Assembly (NCBI GenBank): GCA_033557465.1
Contig: CM066033.1
Location: forward strand, 903,490,808-903,554,807
Length of the DNA stretch: 64,000 bases
Reading direction: 5' to 3'
From: Ichthyophis bannanicus
Taxonomy: Eukaryota; Chordata; Amphibia; Gymnophiona; Ichthyophiidae
The stretch's first letter is position 1; each line of letters begins with the position of its first letter. Made by a program: the position numbers and the translations under genes. This document shows, piece after piece, positions 57,400-64,000 of this stretch. The notes under the pieces were generated by a model. It saw only the letters and a list, made by a program, of their open reading frames with translations. It did not search any database and was not told the DNA's origin.

Positions 57400-58436
57400 G
57401 AGGCTTTATCTAGGCAGTAGTGGGCTGTGAAGGTGTGTACCGAAGCCCAGGTGGCAGCTCGACAAATGTCAGTCGATAGACACAGAGTGGAGATTAGCCA
57501 TAGAAGCTGCCATGGCTCTCACATTGCGAGCTGTGACATGGTCCTGAAGAGGAAGACCCTTACTCTCATAAGTAAAAGATATGCATTGGGCAATCCATTT
57601 AGATAAAGTTCTTTTGGAGACTGGAAGTCCCAAATGACTAGGGTCAAAAGCTACAAAACGTTGCGAGGACTTTCTATGTTGCTGTGTTTTTTGAATGTAA
57701 AAGGCTAAGGCCCTTTTACAATCCAAAGTATGAAGGGTTCTTTCTGCATTAGAGGCGTGAGGCCTCGGAAAAAATACAGGAAGATAAATTGATTGGTTTA
57801 AGTGAAAAGGCGAAACCACCTTTGGCATAAAGTGTGGGTGAGTTTGAAGAACAACCTTATCATGATGAAATCTAGTATAAGGAGGATCAGCCACTAAAGC
57901 TTGCAATTCACTAATGCAACGGGCAGAGGTGATTGCAATCAGGAAGATGACCTTCCAAGTCAAAAACATAAGGGCTGTAGTGGCTAAAGGTTCAAAAGGC
58001 GGCCTCATGAGCTGCCCGAGAACTGATTTAGATCCCATACTACCGGTGGTGGCTTAATGGGAGGTTTAGTTAATAAAAGGCCTCTCATAAATCTTGGTAG
58101 GAGTGGACGAGAGGAAATTGGTTGTCCATTTAGAGGCTTATAAGAAGCTGCAATTGCACTAAGATGGACTCTTACCGAATTGGTCTTTAAGCCAGAATTC
58201 GATAAGTGAAGGAGATACTCTACTATCGATTCTAAGGGTATGACCAGGGGGTATAATCCCTTCTTGGAGCACCATATAGTAAAACGTTTCCACTTGAAGG
58301 CATAAGATCTTCTTGTGGAAAGTTTCCTAGAAGCCTGAAGGATATCTTTTACCTGCTGGGACAGGTTGAAATCCTGGAGGTCAAAGCCTTCAACAACCAG
58401 GCCGTGAGGTGCAGGGACTGGGGATTCGGGTGCCAT
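57400..58436 (-). pseudogene. DIRS-B tyrosine recombinase, frameshifted
   Basis: A start at 58436 overlaps the end of the RNase H frame, as in other DIRS elements. The core-binding half reads QVKDILQASRKLSTRRSYAF and ends near 58005. After a shift near 58020 the catalytic half has FLIAITSARCISELQAL (first Arg box) and a second box TARNVRAMAAS, where an H-x-x-R is usual; the His position is Arg here. A second shift near 57470 separates ICRAATWASVHTFTAHYCLD, whose Tyr (57417-57419) is the presumed nucleophile. The enzyme would integrate circular cDNA. Confidence 0.85.
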
Positions 58437-60397
58437 AGCATCTCGTTCTCCTGGGAAAGGAGATCTGGAGCATGCCCTAACTCCAGAGGTGGAGCTTGAG
58501 AGAGATGCAGAAGCAGGGAATACCACGTTTGGCGTGGCCATCGTGGTGCTATGAGAATCATGCGACCCCTGTCTCTCTGAAGCTTGAAGAGTGTTTTGGG
58601 GATGAGGGGAATGGGTGGGAAGGCATAAAGGAAGTCCTGACCCCAGTGAAGGAGGAAGGCATCCCTTGCCTGACAGTTGTGCGCCGGAATCCTGGAACAG
58701 AACCGGGGACGTTTGGCATTCAGTGGACTTGCAAAGAGGTCTACGTCTGGAGTGCCCCAGAGATGAAATATCTTTGCCACCTGGTCTAGGTGGCGTGACC
58801 ACTCGTGAGGTAGCAGTACTCGACTGAGTTTGTCTGACCAAAGGTTTTGAATGCCTGGAAGATATACCACTAGAAAGTGAATTTGATACTCTCTGGCGAG
58901 AGTCCATAGTCATAAAACTTTGTTGCATAACGACAAAGAGCCTGTCCCGCCCTGCTTGTTCACATAGAACATGGCTACCTGATTGTCCGTCTGGACTACG
59001 ACTGTCTTGTAGCTGAGCTGGGCGTGGAACACTCGAAGAGCTAAATAAATTGCTCTTAACTCCAGGAGGTTTATGTGTAAACCAACCTCCTGTGGAGTCC
59101 AGGTGCCCTGGGTAGAGAGATGATTCAGGTGTACTCCCCAACCCACCTGTGATGCATCTGTTGTTAGGGTGGCCTGAAAGAGGGGTTGATGGAAAGGAGA
59201 CCCTACTGTCATATTTTCTAATGATTGCCACCATTGGAGGGACAAAATTAGTCATTGAGAGATTGTTATTTTGTCCAACAAATGACCCGTGGCCTGTGTC
59301 CACTGTATGGAGAGGGTCCACTGAGCTGCTCGCATGTGGAAGCGAGCATATGGGACTACATGAACTGTGGATGCCATGTGTCCCAGTAACTGCAGTAGCT
59401 CCCGAGCAGTGAGGGAGGATTTGCCTGCTGCTTGGGAAGCTAACTGCATTATGCGAAGACACCGGGCTTGTGGAAGGAAAGCCCTTGCCTGTCTGGTATT
59501 CAGACAGGCTCCTATGAATTCTAGGCATTGGGAAGAAACTAGTTGAGATTTTGGGAAGTTTATTACCAATCCCAAGTAGTGGAGGATTCGCATTGTACGA
59601 GACAGTGAAGTGCTGGCCTCTGTCACTGTGGAGGCTCGGATGAGCCAGTCGTCTAAGTAGGGGAAGACAAAGATCCCCAGGGTTCGTAGAAATGCAGCTA
59701 CTACTGCCATGCATTTCGTGAATACCCTTGGTGCTGAAGCCAGACCAAAAGGAAGAACCCTGTACTGGAAATGTCTTCCCCTGAAAAGCAAACGTAAAAA
59801 TTTCCTGTGATCTGGATGGTTAAGAATGTGAGTGTATGCATCCTTTAAGTCTAGAGAGCAAAGGCAGTCCTGGCTTTGAAGGTATGGCAGAAGAGTTCCC
59901 AGAGAAATCATCATGAATTTTTCTCGAAACAGATGTTTGTTCAATTCTCTAAGGTCTAGAATGGGTCTGTGTCCCCCTGTTTTCTTTGGGATAAGAAAAT
60001 AGGGGGAGTAGAACCCTGCGCCCTGTTGAAGAATGGGCACTTCCTCGATTGCCCCTTGGGCAAGAAGTGTGGAGACCTCGTGATCTAGCAGATTGTCTAC
60101 AGAGGTTTGTGAATTGAACTGCTTTAGAATTGTAGGAGGGGGTAAGCTGTGAAAATGAAGTTTGTACCCCTCCCCTACAATGGACAAAGTCCAATCTTCT
60201 GCTGTTATTTGTTGCCATCTGTTGACAAAGTGGCATAACCTGCTGGGAATATTGGGGGGTTGAGGACCCCTCAGAGGCAGGAAGGCAAAGCTCTCTAGGA
60301 AAGAGTCAAAGCCCTTGAGGGGGCTGAACCTGGAGAGCTGGTTGGGCTCTCGGGCCTTTTGGTTTCTTTTGTTGTCTAGTTTGTCCCTTTTGGGCAA
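58349..60397 (-). pseudogene. DIRS-B reverse transcriptase / RNase H
   Basis: The 381-residue frame 59252-60397 has VGEGYKLHFHSLPPPTI, FLIPKKTGGHRPILDLRELN, LCSLDLKDAYTHILNH, FQYRVLPFGLASAPRVFTKC and the active site FPYLDDWLIRAST, so every RT palm block is present. RNase H follows at 58910-59245 (TTDASQVGWGVHL, LELRAIYLAL, VVQTDNQVAMFYVN) after a shift or stop near 59250. The conserved C-terminal part at 58349-58870 has GIQNLWSDKLSRV, TPDVDLFASPLNAKRPRFCS and LIAPRWPRQTWYSLLLHL. Three frames in place of one; otherwise little decayed. Confidence 0.93.
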
Positions 60398-60453
60398 CCT
60401 GACCTGGAGCTTGAGCCTGAAGGGTATAGGAAGGATAAAACTTCCTCTTTTTG

Positions 60454-62116
60454 CTAAAAGAGGGTTTTTTTATAAGGCTTTCTTTTGGCTGGAGTGGCTG
60501 TAGACTTTGACAATCTATCTAAGGTAGAATTGTCAGCATCTAACTCGTTAGTCTTCTCCTGCCAGTTCTTGCCGAAGAGATTTTCTCCCGTGCAAGGAAT
60601 GTTGCCTAACTTGTCCTGTACCCAAGTCTCCAAGTCTGATGCCTGTAGCCAAGCAATCCATCGTGCACCAATGGCAATAGCAGAAGTTCTGCTGATGCAT
60701 TCAAAGCAGTCAAAGGCTGCACGATTGACAAACTTGGAGACATCCTGAGCATGCTTAACCAGAGTAAGAAAGTCTTGTCTCTTATCATCTGGGAGAAATG
60801 GGCTCATAAGTTCCAAGTCTCCTGTGATTTCTTTGAGGAACATTCCCATATATAGGATATATGAGCTGATCCTAGCTGAAAGCATGGAAGCTTGAAAAGT
60901 TCTGCGTCCAAAAGCATCCAGAGTCCTGCATTCACGACCTGGAGGATTGGATGCATGTCTTTTAGCACTTTTCATCCTACGCATGGCTGACTCCACTACC
61001 ATTGAATGGGTGTGGCAGCTGAGTTTTCTGAAATCCAGGACATGGTGGGACTCGATACATAGTATCAAGTCTCCTAGAGTGAGGAGAGGTAGTCAGAGGT
61101 GTCTCCCACATTCTGAGCATCAAGTTATGCAGAATTTCATGGATAGGCAGAGTAGCTGCCTCCTTAGGAGCTTTAGGATATTGGAGGATTTCCAATTCCT
61201 TTTCTCTGGGTTCCTCCACAGGAGCTACTGTGATTGAAAGACCTTTAGCCATATTACGGATGAAATCCTGAAATGACATGTCCTCTGGAGGTGACATTCT
61301 GCGTTGGGGAGAGGAGGGATCTTCTAAGAGAAACCCTCTAGTGCCAGCAGAATTGTCAGAGTCTTCGGAATCGGAGGACTCGAAGTATTCCTGACTCCGA
61401 CGCGCCTGCAAAGCACGATCCCGCTACCGATCGGTACCGAGGTGATCCAGTACCACTTTATCCACTCCAGCTGGAGGTGAAATAGGAAGAATTACCATCG
61501 GGGCCGGTACCGTCAGTACCAGCATCATCGGTGTCGGCAGCGGTGCCCTTGGGACCACCGGTACCATAGCTGAGAGAAGAGCTGCGATACTGCGTTCGAT
61601 AGCAAGAAATCTCTGGTCTACTGACGCTGCCGATGCCTGGGTGTCGGTACCGGTAATAACGGCCGGAACCCCTGAGCATGGCACAGGTATTTCTTGCGAG
61701 GTTGAAGCCTCGAGAACATCCTGAAGCCCCATCGATGCTTTGGAAGCCGAAGCCTCCCGCCGGGGCTATTTTGCCGGTGTGGTTCCCTCAAGGGCAATGC
61801 CAATGGCCTCTCGATGCTTAGCAGGAGAGCTACCCTCCGAGGACCGGCTTTTGTGTTCAGTTATCTGAGATCCATGGGAGGAAGAAGAGGCCCTTGATGA
61901 TGTCGATGCAATGGATCTGACATCTGAAGAGAAGAGGGTACCGAGCTTTGCGGTCCGGTTCTGTCTTCCTCTTTTAGTCATCCCAATGCAGGAGAGACAT
62001 TCAGTTGGAGAATGATCAGGTCCTAAACATTTTAGACACCAATCATGGGTGTCAGTGACAGAAATGGTACCGCCACATTTAGTACATTTTATAAAACCAC
62101 TAGTTGGCTTTTCCAT
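60454..62116 (-). pseudogene. DIRS-B gag-like ORF, broken
   Basis: It starts at the ATG at 62116. The N-terminus has a six-cysteine pattern, C-x2-C-x12-C-x2-C-x9-C-x2-C (CTKC, CLKC with LGPDH, CLSC). A Ser-rich linker (SIASTSSRASSSSHGSQ) is followed by a stop near 61765, another at about 61423, and a shift near 61020. The C-terminal part (60454-61068) has VVESAMRRMKSAKRHASNPP, RTLDAFGRRTFQASM, FECISRTSAIAIGARW and NIPCTGENLFGKNW, with counterparts in the gag at 35214-36017. Role inferred as structural. Confidence 0.85.
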
Positions 62117-62518
62117 GATTTTGGACAAATGGGGCCTAATGCCCAAAATGGCGCCTAGCACCAAAACAGGAACGTTTCTGAAAAGAAACAGTGAAAGTTT
62201 AGGGTTTTGTTTTGTTTTTTTTAGGAAAAGAAAAGAACCGGCAGTACCGGTAGGCGTCGTGCGGTAGGCAAACGCAATCACAAAAAAGAATTTTAAAGAC
62301 AGAATTGTCTGCGGTGACAGGGAATAGGTCCTGTTGGCTCCGTGGAAAACGAAGAACTGAAGCGGGACAGTTGGAAAGGCGGGAAGGCAGTGCGCATGTG
62401 CTGAGGGATGCTCCCAAAAGCGTTTCTATTGGACGCTGGGGAGCATTCCCGTGCAGGCTCCGTCGGTACCGACAATAACCATATGTGAGGACTACATTCC
62501 TGCTTGTTCCTGGAGATG

Positions 62519-63535
62519 GTGGTGTATCCATTATGGGAGGGAAAAGGGCAGTGATGAGGATGAGTCACAGCAGCAGCAGGTGGGAAAACAGCAGGAACAT
62601 GGGCTCTGAAAGAGGTGTGGTGTCAAGAGGCAACAGAAAATGTAATTCATATCAGAAAGGAGGAAGAGCAACGATGTGTTGGGAACAGGACAAGGGAAGA
62701 GAGAAATAAAAGTGCTGAGACAGGGAAGGAAATGTGGAGAAATATCACAACGGGGAGGAATACTGGGTCTGAGGAAAGATAAAAAGAGAAATAGGAAAAA
62801 AAAGGTGTCAATACTAAAAGGGGATAGCAGAAGAACCACTTGTTAAACTCAGGATAGGGGGAAGGAGTTGAAACATTCGGTGAGAAGGGGAGGGAGAAAG
62901 AAGGAAAGCTGTCATAGGTAATAAGGAGGAATATACAGGATACCCTCTCTACTCCACTTCCATTTGTTTGCGTCATGTGCAGCTGCATGTGCCATCCTTT
63001 GTATGGCAACAGACAGACTGACACAAAGGGGTATGTCTACTAAGCCAGGCTAACAATTAACCCGGTTTAGTAGACATAGCCCAAAGAGTTCATCAGAAAG
63101 GTTTAAGATTTTGCATAAGAGCCATAAAACAGATTTAAAAAAAAAAGACATAACAGAGACAGGTAAGGAAAAGCTAGGCACAAAAACATGCCTTTAAAAT
63201 ATCCTTAAATGAACCAAGGAAAAAACCCAAGCGAGACCAGGAATGAAGAAAGGGGAAGGGGGAAGGGGTGAGAGATGGAGAGAATAGCTGGACATGCCCC
63301 AGAAGGAGAGAAGAAAAATGTGACGCTTTGCAATGATAGAGTTGAGGACGACAAATTAGAAGACAAAGAGAAAACTAAGATGATGTTGCTTGTCAAAGCA
63401 GCCAAATCCACACCAATCTTGTAAAAGCAGACCATGGACAGAGTAAAGCAGTAAAATGGCAGTAGGGGACACTACTAGAGATGAGCAAGAAGAAAAGGAT
63501 AGTGGCAATAGGAAGGACAGATTACATGGAGGTAC
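62519..63535. other. Intronic purine-rich sequence with a hairpin
   Basis: From 62520 to about 62935 the plus strand is purine-rich, which creates meaningless minus-strand frames. At 63028-63046 and 63063-63081 the arms GGGTATGTCTACTAAGCC and GGTTTAGTAGACATAGCCC form a stem with one gap and one mismatch; it may be the remnant of a palindromic MITE. No exon seen. Confidence 0.55.
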
Positions 63536-63642
63536 CTTATAGAAGCAGTCCATAGACAGCAGAACTACCCAAGGAACATCCAGAGCTTCAATGATTTTAT
63601 TAGCTACAGTGGTCTTCCCTGAAGCACTGCCCCCACAGAGTC
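63536..63642 (-). CDS. UCKL1: UCKL1-like uridine-cytidine kinase, P-loop exon
   Basis: Acceptor TTTCTCTTAG precedes 63642 and donor GTACCT follows 63536 on the minus strand. After two bases that finish a Gly codon, 35 codons read [20 protein letters not shown] then [24 protein letters not shown] is the ATP-binding P-loop, and MD-x-FYK carries the catalytic-type Asp of the uridine kinase family. The protein phosphorylates uridine and cytidine in pyrimidine salvage if functional. The x in MD-x-FYK is Cys where I know Ser in UCKL1 and UCK proteins. Earlier exons, including the start codon, lie beyond the window. Confidence 0.96.
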
Positions 63643-64000
63643 CTAAGAGAAACAAACATTAAACAGTGTAATGAGCATACCCCTTCCCCTATCAGTGTAA
63701 AACAGTTAAATGCATGTGTGTTCTTGGCAGGTTTTATACTCGCTATTAGAATATCATAAAAGAATTACCAAAATATACTACTATACATACACTTCTGGGA
63801 CCATATATGTCCTCTATTCATGTCACTCTCTCCCCTCACTCCCAGACTCGGAGCAGAACAAGAAAGACATCAAGTGAATGGATGAGCATGAATGGAAACG
63901 ATTCCCTCACTAGCCCACAGAGGCTAGATTATGGGTTTTTCTGGGCCCAGAAGGTTCAAAGATTTGGCCCTCCATATGGCCCTAGGAACTAGAACACCAG
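63643..64000. other. Intron upstream of the P-loop exon
   Basis: Nothing recognised. The short plus-strand frame at 63807-63992 lacks splice context and resembles no known protein. Confidence 0.5.

Larger units (their letters stand above)
56843..62518 (-). mobile_element. DIRS retrotransposon (family B), near-complete copy in a UCKL1 intron
   Basis: Left arm 56843-57031 and right arm 62355-62518 are inverted repeats with GTCGGTACCGAC in both. An internal complementary region is at 57127-57227. On the minus strand, gag (60454-62116), RT/RNase H (58349-60397) and tyrosine recombinase (57400-58436) follow in the standard DIRS order. Total 5.68 kb. A few stops and frameshifts (near 61770, 61420, 61020, 58880-58910, 58020 and 57470) make it inactive, but long open stretches indicate a fairly recent copy. 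It is in the same orientation as the host gene. Confidence 0.95.

Noticed and set aside
1..64000. CRISPR arrays, bacterial operons, prophage
   Set aside because: No regularly spaced repeats or prokaryotic gene organisation; intron-containing gene and retroelements show nuclear vertebrate DNA.

Overview
The window is nuclear DNA from a vertebrate with a large, repeat-rich genome. Five exons of a conserved kinase gene have intact splice sites and lie in introns of 1.8 to 7.3 kb packed with transposons. At least five DIRS tyrosine-recombinase retrotransposon copies or fragments sit beside L1, RTE/BovB-like, L2/CR1-like and Penelope-like retroelements, Tc1/mariner and hAT DNA transposons and tRNA-derived SINEs. 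This mix, DIRS above all, suggests an amphibian (caecilian or salamander). That assignment is inference; no species marker was seen.

Host gene. On the minus strand, exons at 63536-63642, 56029-56199, 52580-52651, 50546-50735 and 44644-44705 join in phase into one uridine-cytidine kinase domain that looks like UCKL1. It has the P-loop, the MD-x-FYK segment, the HPDAFDFD segment and the [10 protein letters not shown] segment. The 5' exons lie beyond position 64000. The C-terminal uracil-phosphoribosyltransferase-like exons were not found between 1 and 44643, so they are either downstream of the window or hidden by a very long intron.

Layout. 1-12055: a degraded DIRS element split by a 7.9-kb L1 with 16-bp target duplications; the L1 carries an unexplained ~1.5-kb insertion. 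12056-15914: no recognised gene, one long purine-rich tract. 15915-25080: the two ends of a Tc1-like transposon, far apart, separated by an L2-like LINE, a nested-hairpin element, a nearly full-length RTE/BovB-like LINE and a hAT element. 25103-27386: a small hAT element and a tRNA-derived SINE that shares sequence with the RTE element. 27387-38107: a DIRS element carrying a second, structurally complete DIRS-type element (32427-37571) that has gag but no recognisable RT, RNase H or recombinase. 38108-44450: Tc1/mariner, CR1/L2-like LINEs, a SINE and a DIRS fragment. 44644-64000: the kinase exons, with a truncated DIRS, small hAT elements, a Penelope-like end with a degenerate hammerhead-like core, RTE fragments and a near-complete DIRS copy (56843-62518) in the introns.

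How the parts relate. The three DIRS copies with both ends in the window keep inverted terminal repeats and an internal complementary region that joins the reverse complements of both outer ends, which is the hallmark of DIRS replication through a circle. No transposon copy here is fully intact, but the RTE copy needs only one frame correction and the DIRS copy at 56843-62518 keeps long open frames. Boundaries and families were read by eye; no database or alignment search was run.
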